A DNA stretch of 64,000 nt from Bacteroidales bacterium. Its GTDB lineage: Bacteria; Bacteroidota; Bacteroidia; Bacteroidales; Tenuifilaceae. The translations under genes and the position numbers were made by a program. The notes beneath the pieces were generated by a model. The model did no database searches, was not told the DNA's origin, and saw only the letters and a list, made by a program, of their open reading frames with translations. Positions 37,398 through 46,230 of the stretch are shown piece by piece. The DNA lies in the NCBI GenBank assembly GCA_003818205.1, contig RPRQ01000001.1, forward strand, positions 119,772 through 183,771, read 5' to 3'. Positions within the stretch are counted from its first letter, which is position 1. Every line of letters begins with the position of its first letter.

Positions 37398-37473
37398 TTT
37401 GGTTGAGGTTTACTGTTTCTTTGATATGATAGCTATTGATTTCAGGTCTATTGTTGATGCAACAAAATCAAGG

Positions 37474-37992
37474 TTATATAATGATTAATATAATTATTGT
37501 TACCACAACACCAGCTCCTGTGAGATAAATACCTCTTCGAAATAATTCTGTTTTAGGTTTAAACATCCACAACGATGATATTGCTAAAAATAGTAACATA
37601 ATTCCTATTGTTAGTGTAAACCAATGGGTTATGTTCTTGCTTTTGGATTTATGCAAACCATTAATTTTGCTAAAGAACGAAGGAAGTTCTTTAACAGTAA
37701 ACCTTGCAACGCCAGTAGTTATATTGTAAGTGCCTTTCTGAAAGTAAAGTGAATCGCCTTCCACCTTTTGAATCTTAAAATCTTTAATGTTAAGCATTTT
37801 CCCTAATTCAGCTTCATCTAAGTTAGGCTCAAATGTTTCTTCAATAACAGTGTCGTATTTCAAGAAATTGGTGTCTCGGTAAATAAGAACAATACCGCTA
37901 ATGCAGGATATAATTGTAAACCCGATTAGAAAAAATCCAATATCACGATGCAATGACCGCATGTAATGGTTTAAGTTTTTTTCCATAATCAT
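37474..37992 (-). CDS. PepSY-associated transmembrane protein
   Basis: This 172-residue protein has one N-terminal helix (IGFFLIGFTIISCISGIVLIY), a periplasmic domain of about 75 residues and two C-terminal helices (ITHWFTLTIGIMLLFLAISSLWMF and GAGVVVTIIILIII). RSLHRDIGF and the GLHKSK...HWF pattern mark a PepSY-TM protein, a family often linked to heme or iron uptake and flavin reduction. No such partner is adjacent. The peptidase gene follows 76 bases later. Confidence 0.8.
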   Translation of the reverse strand: MIMEKNLNHYMRSLHRDIGFFLIGFTIISCISGIVLIYRDTNFLKYDTVIEETFEPNLDEAELGKMLNIKDFKIQKVEGDSLYFQKGTYNITTGVARFTVKELPSFFSKINGLHKSKSKNITHWFTLTIGIMLLFLAISSLWMFKPKTELFRRGIYLTGAGVVVTIIILIII

Positions 37993-38069
37993 TTTAAATT
38001 AGATAATCGCTTGATTAGATGAAGTTATATATCGAAAAGTTTAATACAAATTAGATTATTTTTGAAGAA

Positions 38070-38096
38070 GAAGAGCAGTAATTTATTCTGCTCTTC
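38070..38096 (-). terminator. Hairpin after sdaA, possible terminator
   Basis: GAAGAGCAG pairs with CTGCTCTTC around a 9-base loop. The following minus-strand sequence is only moderately T-rich, so termination strength is uncertain. Confidence 0.5.
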
Positions 38097-38164
38097 AAAT
38101 GATAATAGTTGTTAAACTTAAGAGTTCATATCTCTTCAAGAGAGAGAGAGATGCACTCTATGAA

Positions 38165-39367
38165 TTACTCATCCGCTAACCCATCAAACAGCGCCAAGCC
38201 ACCCATTGAGGTTTCACGATAAAGGCTTGGAATATCTTTTCCGGTCTTTTTCATGGTTTCAACCACTTTGTCGAAGCTGATACGGTGTCTGCCATCCGAT
38301 AGGATTGCAAATACGTGATGATTCAATGCTCTGCCAGCGGCGAATGCATTACGTTCAATGCAAGGGATTTGCACTAATCCTGCAACGGGATCGCAGGTTA
38401 GACCAAGGTGATGCTCAAGCCCCATTTCTGCTGAGTATTCAATTTGGAATATTGTTCCGCCGAAAAGTTGGGTTGTTGCCGCTGATGCCATTGCGCAAGC
38501 AACCCCAATCTCTGCCTGACAGCCACATTCAGCACCAGAGATGGAAGCATTTTTTTTAACGACATTTCCGATAAGCCCCGCAGTGGCCAATGCTTTTATG
38601 ATTTTTGATTCTGAAAAATTATGTTCAGTATTTTGGTAGTAAAGAACAGCAGGTAGTGCACCGCAAGAACCGCAGGTTGGTGCCGTTACAATTTTACCCC
38701 CTGATGCATTCTCCTCGCTTACTGCTAATGCATAAGAGAATAGCAATGCTCTTTTTCGAAGAGTCCCAGTCAAACTAGATGCTCTAACATGATAGCTGGA
38801 GGCTTTTCGGGGTAGGTTTAGAATCCCTGGCAATACCCCTTCGTTTTCAAGCCCACGGTGAATGGACTCTTTCATTACCTTCCATACCTCGTTAAGATAA
38901 TCCCAGATATCCTTTTCCTCATGCTCCTGAACGAACTCCCAGTAGCTACGACCATTCTTATTGCACCATTTAATGATATCGTTCAAATTCGAAAAAGGAT
39001 AGACCTCAACGCTTTCGGTTTTGGTACTATCATCCACAACAGCTCCTCCACCAATGCTATAGGCTGTCCAGTCTCCGAGAAGTGTATCCTTATTGTAGGC
39101 TTCAAATTTAACACCATTGGGGTGACGTGGCAAAATAATTTCGGGTTTCCAAACAATTTGCAATTTCCTCCCTGTGAAAACTTCTTTAATCGCTTTATCC
39201 GTTAAATGCCCTTTACCTGTAGCCGCAAGGCTTCCGTACAGGGTAACCTGATAGTTCGATGCATCATTGAATCGTTTCAAGAATGTTTCCGCTGCAGTTC
39301 TAGGCCCCATAGTATGACTGCTTGAAGGGCCGTATCCAATACGGTAAATGTTACGAATACTTTCCAT
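38165..39367 (-). CDS. sdaA: L-serine ammonia-lyase (iron-sulfur type)
   Basis: This 400-residue enzyme deaminates L-serine to pyruvate. Both domains are fused in one chain: the beta subdomain with YRIGYGPSSSHTMGPRTAAETF, then the alpha subdomain with TAPTCGSCGALPAVLYY and GAECGCQAEIGVACAMA, whose cysteines bind the [4Fe-4S] cluster, and MGLEHHLGLTCDPVAGLVQIPC. This is the single-chain form common in Bacteroidota. It is monocistronic. The cluster type suggests function under low oxygen. Confidence 0.93.
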   Translation of the reverse strand: MESIRNIYRIGYGPSSSHTMGPRTAAETFLKRFNDASNYQVTLYGSLAATGKGHLTDKAIKEVFTGRKLQIVWKPEIILPRHPNGVKFEAYNKDTLLGDWTAYSIGGGAVVDDSTKTESVEVYPFSNLNDIIKWCNKNGRSYWEFVQEHEEKDIWDYLNEVWKVMKESIHRGLENEGVLPGILNLPRKASSYHVRASSLTGTLRKRALLFSYALAVSEENASGGKIVTAPTCGSCGALPAVLYYQNTEHNFSESKIIKALATAGLIGNVVKKNASISGAECGCQAEIGVACAMASAATTQLFGGTIFQIEYSAEMGLEHHLGLTCDPVAGLVQIPCIERNAFAAGRALNHHVFAILSDGRHRISFDKVVETMKKTGKDIPSLYRETSMGGLALFDGLADE

Positions 39368-39456
39368 TGATTTAGCTCAAAAAATTTAAACGCAAAGTCT
39401 CTAAGGCGCAAAGTTATTGTTTATTCTTTAGCACCTTCGCACCTTAGCATTTAGTT

Positions 39457-41232
39457 TTATATCTTTTTAGTCTTTTCTTTTAACCACTCTCTATGAGTTT
39501 TGTTGAGAGAGAGTGAAAGTCTTTCGTAAACTTTTTTATGATAGTCATTCAACCATTCTTTTTCTTCTTGCAAAAGCATATCGACCTTAATCGGTTTAGT
39601 ATCAATAGGGCAGAGGGTTAGGGTTTCAAATTTTAGAAATTCTCCAAACTTATTTTCAGTATCAGGTACACAGGTAATTAGGTTTTCAGTTCTAATTCCG
39701 TGTTTTCCTGAGCGGTATAGTCCTGGTTCGTTGGATAAAACTTGGCCAACTTCGATTGGCAGATGGTTATCGGGTCTAATTTGCATTGGTCCCTCATGAA
39801 CATTAAGAAAACTCCCAACCCCATGTCCTGTGCCGTGTCCATAGTTTATATTTTTACTCCACATCGCCATACGGGCAAGCGTATCGAGCTGCGAACCCCT
39901 TGTCCCTATGGGAAACCTAGCCATTGCCAATTGAATCATCCCTTTTAGAACTAGCGTGTAATCAACTTTCTCTTCCTCTGTTGGTTCGCTTAAATGGATT
40001 GTACGAGTGATATCGGTAGTTCCATTATGATATTGTCCCCCAGAGTCAATTAGCAAAAACCCTTTAGGTTTTATCTCATATTCGGTTTCCTTTGTTGCGC
40101 TAAAGTGCACAATCGCACCATGGTCGGCATAGCCAACAATAGGAGAGAACGATTCGCTGACAAATTCATTCCTCTTACTCCTAAATTTCGTCAGTTTTTC
40201 GGCTATTAGGGTTTCTGTAATCTTTGTTTTTTCTAGATTATCCTCCAGCCAGTAGAAAAACTCAACCAAAGCTGTACCATCTTCAACCATAGCATTTCTA
40301 AAACCTTCTAGTTCAATGCTGTTCTTATGAGCTTTTAGCTCAGTAACAATACCCGTTTTCTCAACCATTTGTACATTGTTGGGTATAGAAGTATATAGCC
40401 CATAATTGGTTCGTGTAGGGTCTATTAGTATGATTTCTTTTTTATCAATTTTGCTAATAAACTTTTTAACCTTTTCATATGGTTTAATGGTAACCCCCTG
40501 CTCATTCAGTTGATTAGCAATGTTTTCATCTATTTTCTTTGTATCGATGAATAGAGTGGCTTTATCATTATCGATAAATCCATAGCTGAGCACAACAGGA
40601 TTATAGCTAATATCGTTTCCTCTGATATTAAAGAGCCAATTAACGTCATCAAGTGCACAAATGAGGTATGAAGTGATACCATTTGATTTCATCCTATTCC
40701 TTACCTCTCTTATCTTCTCACCCACACTTTCCCCTGCATATTTTAAATCATGAGTAAATGCTTTGCTGATAGGTAGTTTTGGTCGTTTATTCCATATAGG
40801 TGAGATAAGGTCAGCATTCGATTTGCATTCGATGCCCCATTTATGCAAATGCTCAATGATGTTTTTAGCCATGGATACCTGAAAAACCCTACCATCAATT
40901 CCAGCAACATCGCCTTTCCTGAGTTGCATTGTAACCCAGCTTTCTAGCGAAGGGGTTTCGGGTAATCCTTGCTTGCAAAGCTCAATACCTGAGTTGGCTA
41001 GCTCCTTTTCTGCTTGTAGGAAGTATCGTGAGTCTGTAAATAGAACGGCTTTTTCTTGGGTAATGGCAAAGATTCCTGCAGAACCCGTAAATCCTGAAAT
41101 CCAACCACGTGATTTCCAATAATCGGGCAAATACTCGCTGATGTGGGGGTCGCTGCTCGGAACGATATATAAATCAACTTTATTTTTTTCCATTAAATCT
41201 CTTAGCAGTACTAACTTCTCTTTTGTTTTCAT
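39457..41232 (-). CDS. Cytoplasmic aminopeptidase P (M24B)
   Basis: This enzyme has two creatinase-type N-terminal domains and a C-terminal M24B catalytic domain, the layout of eukaryote-like aminopeptidase P. The metal ligands lie in LLIDSGGQYHNGTTDITRT, GHGTGHGVGSFLNVHEGP and LSNEPGLYRSGKHGIRTEN. I start at 41232 (MKTKEKLVLL, 591 residues). The longer frame begins with a GTG at 41259 that forms part of the TATATTTG promoter itself and so would not be transcribed. Confidence 0.9.
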   Translation of the reverse strand: MKTKEKLVLLRDLMEKNKVDLYIVPSSDPHISEYLPDYWKSRGWISGFTGSAGIFAITQEKAVLFTDSRYFLQAEKELANSGIELCKQGLPETPSLESWVTMQLRKGDVAGIDGRVFQVSMAKNIIEHLHKWGIECKSNADLISPIWNKRPKLPISKAFTHDLKYAGESVGEKIREVRNRMKSNGITSYLICALDDVNWLFNIRGNDISYNPVVLSYGFIDNDKATLFIDTKKIDENIANQLNEQGVTIKPYEKVKKFISKIDKKEIILIDPTRTNYGLYTSIPNNVQMVEKTGIVTELKAHKNSIELEGFRNAMVEDGTALVEFFYWLEDNLEKTKITETLIAEKLTKFRSKRNEFVSESFSPIVGYADHGAIVHFSATKETEYEIKPKGFLLIDSGGQYHNGTTDITRTIHLSEPTEEEKVDYTLVLKGMIQLAMARFPIGTRGSQLDTLARMAMWSKNINYGHGTGHGVGSFLNVHEGPMQIRPDNHLPIEVGQVLSNEPGLYRSGKHGIRTENLITCVPDTENKFGEFLKFETLTLCPIDTKPIKVDMLLQEEKEWLNDYHKKVYERLSLSLNKTHREWLKEKTKKI

Positions 41233-41258
41233 TTTCAGTAGAGTCTTAAATAGATGCA

Positions 41259-41266
41259 CAAATATA
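41259..41266 (-). promoter_or_regulatory. TAnnTTTG promoter that decides the aminopeptidase P start
   Basis: On the minus strand this is TATATTTG. Transcription should begin about 7 bases downstream, leaving a 20-base leader to the ATG at 41232 and excluding the upstream GTG. Confidence 0.6.
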
Positions 41267-41412
41267 GCTCTAATACAATATTTCGCTTGATATAATTGGA
41301 TGTTGATTTAGCATTATCTAACCTTTATCCAATTCATAAGGCAAATAATCAAAATTTATGTAAATTCATGAAAAATGATTAAACCTAAATGCGCTTAAAT
41401 CGTTTTATCGTT

Positions 41413-41420
41413 TAAATTTG
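41413..41420 (+). promoter_or_regulatory. TAnnTTTG promoter of the small acidic protein gene
   Basis: TAAATTTG lies 44 bases before the ATG at 41465. Confidence 0.5.
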
Positions 41421-41464
41421 CTTGCTGATATTAAGTAAATCCCTTTTTTACTAATCGTCTAATT

Positions 41465-41773
41465 ATGAAGAGCATTCAAATATCAAAGAATCGGGTAAAG
41501 GAGTACCTTGCTGAGAAGTTAGCAAAAAACGTACTTCAATCCGAAATAAGTGATCTCGTTCTTGTTCTTCGTTTTAACGCATTGGGAGGATTTGAGTTTT
41601 TATCGGACGAGGATCTTTTCGAAAACCTCATTGCAGCTATTCCAGAATTGGAGCTTGTTCAAATGGTGAAAAGCGATGATAATTTCCTTTACTTAGGCGT
41701 AAAACCCCAAAATAAAGAGGAAGAGGATGAAATTATCGTCGATATTCAGAAAATACTTCATATCATCTTCTAG
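41465..41773 (+). CDS. Small acidic protein of unknown function
   Basis: This 102-residue cytoplasmic protein starts with a basic helix (KNRVKEYLAEKLAKNVLQ), continues with alternating strands (DLVLVLRFNALGGFEFLSDEDLFENL) and ends with an acidic stretch (NKEEEDEIIVDIQKILHIIF). It has no signal peptide or membrane segment and no family I can name. It has its own promoter and stands 107 bases before the alcohol dehydrogenase gene. Confidence 0.7.
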   Translation: MKSIQISKNRVKEYLAEKLAKNVLQSEISDLVLVLRFNALGGFEFLSDEDLFENLIAAIPELELVQMVKSDDNFLYLGVKPQNKEEEDEIIVDIQKILHIIF

Positions 41774-41794
41774 CTATCCGCTAATTTTTTTTGA

Positions 41795-41802
41795 TATTTT
41801 TG
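41795..41802 (+). promoter_or_regulatory. TAnnTTTG promoter of the alcohol dehydrogenase gene
   Basis: TATTTTTG lies 78 bases before the ATG at 41881. Confidence 0.45.
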
Positions 41803-41880
41803 TATAAGTAAAACAATTACAGGTTTTGTAATTTGTTATTTCTTTTCGATTCGATAATCAAATTGTTAAACGTATTCGAT

Positions 41881-43032
41881 ATGAACAGCTTCGATTTCTA
41901 TAACCCTGTTAAGATTCTTTTTGGCGAAGGTAAGATTGACCAATTAGCTCAGGAGGTTCCTGTCAATGCTATCGTATTAATGACATATGGCGGTGGCAGT
42001 ATTAAGAAGAATGGGATTTACGATAAAGTCCTTTCCGCTTTAAAAGGCTATAAAGTAGTTGAATTTGGTGGTATTGAGCCAAATCCTCGCTTTGAAACGC
42101 TGATGAACGCGGTGACGGTTGTAAATGCTGAAAAGATTACATTCCTACTAGCTGTTGGAGGCGGCTCGGTACTCGATGGAACAAAGTTTATTGCTGCTGC
42201 ATCGCTTTTTAAAGGCGATCCTTGGGATATTCTTAAAAGAGGGGCAAAAGTTGAAAAAGCATTGCCGATTGGGACGATACTAACCCTTCCAGCTACGGGC
42301 TCGGAGATGAACTCAGGTGGCGTAATTACTCGTGAATCGACTAAGGAGAAGCTAGTTTTTGGAAGCCCTTTGCTATTTCCGAAATTTTCAATCCTCGATC
42401 CTACAACAACCTACTCATTACCCAAAAATCAGCTTGCCAATGGCATAGTTGATGCTTTTATACATACAACGGAACAATACCTTACCTATCCATCGAATTC
42501 CCCGATTCAGGATAGGTATGCCGAAAGCATACTGAAAACTTTAATAGAAATAGCACCTCATGTGCTTGCCGATACTGACGATTACCAAGCACGGGCAAAT
42601 TTTATGTGGAGCTGTACTATGGCACTTAACGGGCTAATCGGTGCAGGTGTACCCACCGATTGGGCTACCCACATGATAGGGCATGTGCTGACCGCTTTCT
42701 TTGGGCTCGATCATGGTGTAACATTGGCCATTGTACTACCTGCGCTACTGCGCGAGATGAAGGACGATAAGCGTGAGAAGCTCCTTCAGTATGGACGGAA
42801 TGTTTGGGGAATTGAGAATGGCACTGAGGATAATAGAATAGATGAGGCGATAATTCGCACCGCATCGTTCTTTAACTCATTAGGGGTTAAAACGAAGCTT
42901 TCGGCATATGGCATTACATCAGATCAGCTAGCACCAATCTTTGAGCGATTCCAAACCCGCCAATGGAAACTTGGTGAACGAAAGAATATCACGGCCAATC
43001 GGATTGAGTTAATACTCAGAAGTGCTCTTTAG
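41881..43032 (+). CDS. Iron-containing alcohol dehydrogenase (BdhA/YqhD-like)
   Basis: This 383-residue group III alcohol dehydrogenase has the opening NSFDFYNPVKILFGEGKID, the NAD(P)-binding GGGSVLDGTKFIA, and iron ligands in DAFIHTTEQ, DWATHMIGH and GLDHGVTLAIV. The features fit the NADPH-dependent butanol dehydrogenase/aldehyde reductase branch. The start at ATG 41881 is preferred to a TTG at 41833, whose extra residues are not family-like. An intrinsic terminator follows. Confidence 0.92.
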   Translation: MNSFDFYNPVKILFGEGKIDQLAQEVPVNAIVLMTYGGGSIKKNGIYDKVLSALKGYKVVEFGGIEPNPRFETLMNAVTVVNAEKITFLLAVGGGSVLDGTKFIAAASLFKGDPWDILKRGAKVEKALPIGTILTLPATGSEMNSGGVITRESTKEKLVFGSPLLFPKFSILDPTTTYSLPKNQLANGIVDAFIHTTEQYLTYPSNSPIQDRYAESILKTLIEIAPHVLADTDDYQARANFMWSCTMALNGLIGAGVPTDWATHMIGHVLTAFFGLDHGVTLAIVLPALLREMKDDKREKLLQYGRNVWGIENGTEDNRIDEAIIRTASFFNSLGVKTKLSAYGITSDQLAPIFERFQTRQWKLGERKNITANRIELILRSAL

Positions 43033-43048
43033 ATTGCAAACAAAACAA

Positions 43049-43091
43049 AATAGGCTGCAAACGTGCAGCCTATTTTCATTTTTTTTCGTTT
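43049..43091 (+). terminator. Intrinsic terminator of the alcohol dehydrogenase gene
   Basis: AATAGGCTGCA pairs with TGCAGCCTATT around a 4-base loop and is followed by TTCA and a long T-run. Confidence 0.85.
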
Positions 43092-43097
43092 AATGGG

Positions 43098-43295
43098 TTA
43101 ATACTTCCTGAAATAAACTTGAAAATCTTTCAGGTTAAAATTCTTCGAAAACCCCTCGTCAAGGCTGAATACCCTGTAGTACGAGGCGTTGTCTTTCACC
43201 GGTGGGATATAATCGAATTCGTAATAGCTATTAATCTTGAATTCATGATTAATCTCAGCCGATTCAGGCGTTTTAACACATTTACACTTATTCAT
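43098..43295 (-). CDS. Small hypothetical protein downstream of dys
   Basis: This 65-residue protein begins MNKCKCVKTPESAEINHEF, carrying a CKC pair, and ends YRVFSLDEGFSKNFNLKDFQVYFRKY. It lies 20 bases after the deoxyhypusine-synthase-like gene in the same direction, and its composition looks like a real protein. I do not recognise a family. The frame on the opposite strand over the same interval has no support. Confidence 0.55.
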   Translation of the reverse strand: MNKCKCVKTPESAEINHEFKINSYYEFDYIPPVKDNASYYRVFSLDEGFSKNFNLKDFQVYFRKY

Positions 43296-43315
43296 AGGTT
43301 TGGTTTAGGATGCGT

Positions 43316-44332
43316 CTAATCAAAAATTTTGGACCACTCTTTAAAGTTTCTTTTCTTCCAATCTCCCTTGTGGTAAAGGTAGCTGGCTATTAGCGGAAGT
43401 ACGCTGGTTGCTTCGGCATAGACCATCTGCTCGAATGTTGTATCAACCTTGCCCCACGATGAAGCCTCTTTCAACGTTGAACTTGAGCAAGCACCATCAC
43501 GTACATCAGCAACGGTGATTTGTACAGCGTATTTGTGCATTGGAACATCATGTCCTAAAATTTCAGCGCAAACAACTGTATCCTGAGCAAAGTTTTTAGG
43601 AACACCACCACCAATCATAAATAGACCGGTAACGTTTGCCTTGATCTTAATCATGGTCAATTCACGGAAATCCTTTACTGAATCGATAGATACGTGTGCG
43701 TTTGGGTTTTCTACCTGATGTACAACCAAGCCGAAACCTGCGCTGCTATCGCTGAAAGCAGGACAGAAGATAGGTACATTATGCTCGTAGCAAACCTGAA
43801 TCAAAGAATCCTTTTTAACGGAATGCTTCGTTAAGTAACGACCCATCTCTTTGATGAATTCACGTGAGCTGTATGCACCTGGCTTTAGGCCATCAGCAAT
43901 TTTTTTAATAGTACTATCGCAATTCTGGAGCTCCTCCTCATCGATGAATGTGTCATAAATCCTATCGATATATAGGTCGCGTAGGTGGTTATCGTCTATG
44001 GTTTGGCTCCCTTTGTAATGCTTAAATCCCAGTGCCTCAAAGAAATCCATATCAACTATCGATGCACCTGTTGCCACGATACAGTCAATCATCTTGTTCT
44101 TCACCATTTCAACGTAAACCTGCATACATCCACCAGCGCTTGTACTACCGGCTAGGGTAAGAATATTGGTACACTCAACATCCTTGATCATACGATCAAA
44201 TATGTCGGCTGCAACAGCGGTATCTCTCGAAGTGAAAGACATCTCACGCATGGAGTCGATAATTGGTGTAGCATCAAATGATTTGATATCAATGTGCTTA
44301 ATGGTATCCTTCAGAAGATCTTTTTTCTCCAT
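43316..44332 (-). CDS. dys: Deoxyhypusine synthase-like protein
   Basis: This protein of 338 residues (from MEKKDLLKD) is a homologue of deoxyhypusine synthase, which transfers the aminobutyl group of spermidine. Visible are LTLAGSTSAGGCMQVYVEMV, IVATGASIVDMDFFEALG, FMIGGGVPKNF, and SSWGKV, where the lysine aligns with the catalytic enzyme-imine residue. Bacteria lack eIF5A, so these homologues probably make homospermidine or another polyamine. The start at 44332 is set by the TACTTTTG promoter; a TTG at 44356 lies within it. Agmatinase is encoded just upstream. Confidence 0.85.
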   Translation of the reverse strand: MEKKDLLKDTIKHIDIKSFDATPIIDSMREMSFTSRDTAVAADIFDRMIKDVECTNILTLAGSTSAGGCMQVYVEMVKNKMIDCIVATGASIVDMDFFEALGFKHYKGSQTIDDNHLRDLYIDRIYDTFIDEEELQNCDSTIKKIADGLKPGAYSSREFIKEMGRYLTKHSVKKDSLIQVCYEHNVPIFCPAFSDSSAGFGLVVHQVENPNAHVSIDSVKDFRELTMIKIKANVTGLFMIGGGVPKNFAQDTVVCAEILGHDVPMHKYAVQITVADVRDGACSSSTLKEASSWGKVDTTFEQMVYAEATSVLPLIASYLYHKGDWKKRNFKEWSKIFD

Positions 44333-44353
44333 TTTTAGAAATTTAATTTGGTG

Positions 44354-44361
44354 CAAAAGTA
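44354..44361 (-). promoter_or_regulatory. TAnnTTTG promoter that decides the dys start
   Basis: On the minus strand this is TACTTTTG, 22 bases before the ATG at 44332. It gives dys its own promoter even though speB ends only 48 bases upstream. Confidence 0.6.
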
Positions 44362-44380
44362 GTTAAATTGTTTCGATTAT

Positions 44381-45235
44381 CTATTTCACCAAACTACCGA
44401 ACTTATACGAGAGAAGCTTATAAATAAGTTTCGTTGCAAGGAAGTCTGATGAGCGCTCTTTTGGGTTAGGGCATAGCTCAACCACATCAAACCCCACAAG
44501 ATTCCTACGTTCGATCAATTTCTTCAAGAATTGTAAAGTTGGATACCATTGTAGCCCTCCTGGCTCAGGTGTACCTGTTGATGGCATAATCGATGGGTCG
44601 AAACCATCAAGATCGATGGTTAAGTAAACGTTTTCGGTCAAAAGATCGATCGCTTTATCCATCCATTTCTCGTTATCAACAATATCTTGAGCCCAAAAAA
44701 CTCTTTTAGGGTCGAGGTTTACCTTTTCCCCAATATCCATGCTACGGATACCTACCTGTACAATAGGGCAAAGCTCCTTTGCTCGTGCCATTATACAAGC
44801 ATGGTTGTTCTTACTCCCCTCGTAGCTATCGCGTAGGTCGGTGTGCGCATCGATTTGGATAACGCTCATATTCTTGAATTTCTTGGCATGCGCCTGAATT
44901 ACTCCAATACTGATGGAGTGCTCACCGCCAAGGGTAACCAAGAATTTATCCTTGTTTAGAAGTGCTTCGGATTTTTTTCGAACGGCTTCAACCATTGCTT
45001 CAGGGCTTTTGTTAACCCTTACTGCAGGGGCAGTATAGATACCCATTTTATAAACCTCGGTATCGGTTTCGATATCGTAAAGTTCCATGTTTGCCGATGC
45101 CTCTAGCAACGCCTCAGGGCCTTTATCGGCTCCCTTAATCCAAGTACTCGTTCCATCGTAAGGAACGGGCAGGATTGCAACCTTTGCGGCTGCTTCTGCG
45201 GTATATTTTTTTGGTAAATCGCCGTAGCTATACAT
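44381..45235 (-). CDS. speB: Agmatinase
   Basis: This 284-residue ureohydrolase matches agmatinase, which converts agmatine to putrescine and urea. The bimetallic manganese site is visible as GGEHSIS, IDAHTDLRDSYEG, and TIDLDGFDPS. The opening PVPYDGTSTWIKGADKGPEAL is characteristic of SpeB rather than arginase. It is followed after 48 bases by the deoxyhypusine-synthase-like gene, so the two form a putrescine/homospermidine module. Arginine decarboxylase is not in the window. Confidence 0.92.
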   Translation of the reverse strand: MYSYGDLPKKYTAEAAAKVAILPVPYDGTSTWIKGADKGPEALLEASANMELYDIETDTEVYKMGIYTAPAVRVNKSPEAMVEAVRKKSEALLNKDKFLVTLGGEHSISIGVIQAHAKKFKNMSVIQIDAHTDLRDSYEGSKNNHACIMARAKELCPIVQVGIRSMDIGEKVNLDPKRVFWAQDIVDNEKWMDKAIDLLTENVYLTIDLDGFDPSIMPSTGTPEPGGLQWYPTLQFLKKLIERRNLVGFDVVELCPNPKERSSDFLATKLIYKLLSYKFGSLVK

Positions 45236-45624
45236 TAATGTTTGTTTTGAGTTGATAAATTGAAACAGAATAACTTTGTTAATAAATTGATATATAGATG
45301 TTTGATGAATTAATCTTTCGCCTCCAATTTTGCTGCAAGTATAGAAAAAAAATAGATTTTTTCATAGCCTACAGAACAACCAAACAGTGATTTGTTGGAA
45401 AATGTTTAGAATGATAAATCGAAGATAGATTTTGAATACGGGCGTTTTAATTACTAAATTTCACACCTACGGTGTTTTTAATAATTGTTTGATAAGATTA
45501 TTACCGATATGCCACGCCTAACGGCGTTCGCATTTGTAAAATAATTGAAATGCTGGTAAGTATAAAAAACTTCAACAAATCGAACCCCATGTGGGGTGAA
45601 ATTAAGCCAATACGTTTTTATATC
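45236..45624. repeat. Gene-free stretch with three small palindromes
   Basis: The gap holds CACCTACGGTG (near 45466), CGCCTAACGGCG (near 45515) and CCCCATGTGGGG (near 45586), each an interrupted palindrome of a type common between Bacteroidota genes. I see no ORF and no TAnnTTTG promoter for speB. Confidence 0.5.
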
Positions 45625-45655
45625 AAAAAAGGCCTTTGCAAGCAAAGACCCTTTT
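45625..45655 (-). terminator. Intrinsic terminator of the sigma-factor operon
   Basis: On the minus strand GGTCTTTGC pairs with GCAAAGGCC with one mismatch, followed by six T. It lies 23 bases past the last gene of the operon. Confidence 0.75.
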
Positions 45656-45677
45656 CACCCTAACCCTAAATTGTTAA

Positions 45678-46196
45678 TTACTTGATTGGACAGTTTGGAT
45701 TTGGGCGGTTATTGCCTCTGTTACCATTACCCATTCCGTTTCCTCTTCCGTAACCCATGCCATGACCTCTTCTCCCGTTTTTCATTTTCCCTCGTTGCGA
45801 GTTGAAGAATACCTTTTGCTCATCGTTAAGATTTGATGCGACCTCGATTCTATGGCTAGCGTTCGATTTCATAATCTTTGTTTGTAAAGCCGAAATCTCA
45901 TCGATAGTTTTGTTAATAGCATTGATATCAGGTTTTTCAACCGAATTAAGGGTATGTAAGTGAGCCTTTTTCTCGACCAGCTCGTTTCTTAATGGCGTAA
46001 CCTCTTTTTGATGTTTTACCCTAAGTGCCTGAATCTTTGTTTTTTGCTCAGCGGTTAGGTTTGGAATACCCCTCTCAAACCTTGCCGAATCTCTCATGGG
46101 TCGGTTTCCACGCTGTGCGTATGCGTTGTTAATCGATGTTGCTATTAAGGCTGAAACCATCAGCACCAATAAGCTCCTTGATAGTAATCTTTTCAT
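45678..46196 (-). CDS. Spy/CpxP-like periplasmic LTxxQ protein
   Basis: This 172-residue protein has a signal peptide (SLLVLMVSALIATSINNAYAQ) and then a helical Spy/CpxP-type domain: NLTAEQKTKIQALRVKHQKE carries the first LTxxQ motif and NLNDEQKVFFN a degenerate second one. The C-terminus is low-complexity, rich in Gly, Arg, Asn and Met (GMGYGRGNGMGNGNRGNNRPN), possibly metal-binding. It is the last gene of the sigma/anti-sigma operon and likely acts as an envelope chaperone or sensor. Confidence 0.82.
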   Translation of the reverse strand: MKRLLSRSLLVLMVSALIATSINNAYAQRGNRPMRDSARFERGIPNLTAEQKTKIQALRVKHQKEVTPLRNELVEKKAHLHTLNSVEKPDINAINKTIDEISALQTKIMKSNASHRIEVASNLNDEQKVFFNSQRGKMKNGRRGHGMGYGRGNGMGNGNRGNNRPNPNCPIK

Positions 46197-46230
46197 TTTT
46201 TTAATGTTTTAGTGAATTACTTAATCTCTT

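Noticed and set aside
43119..43319. 66-codon plus-strand open frame
   Set aside because: It is opposite the more protein-like 65-residue gene that fits the dys operon; no promoter or family supports it.
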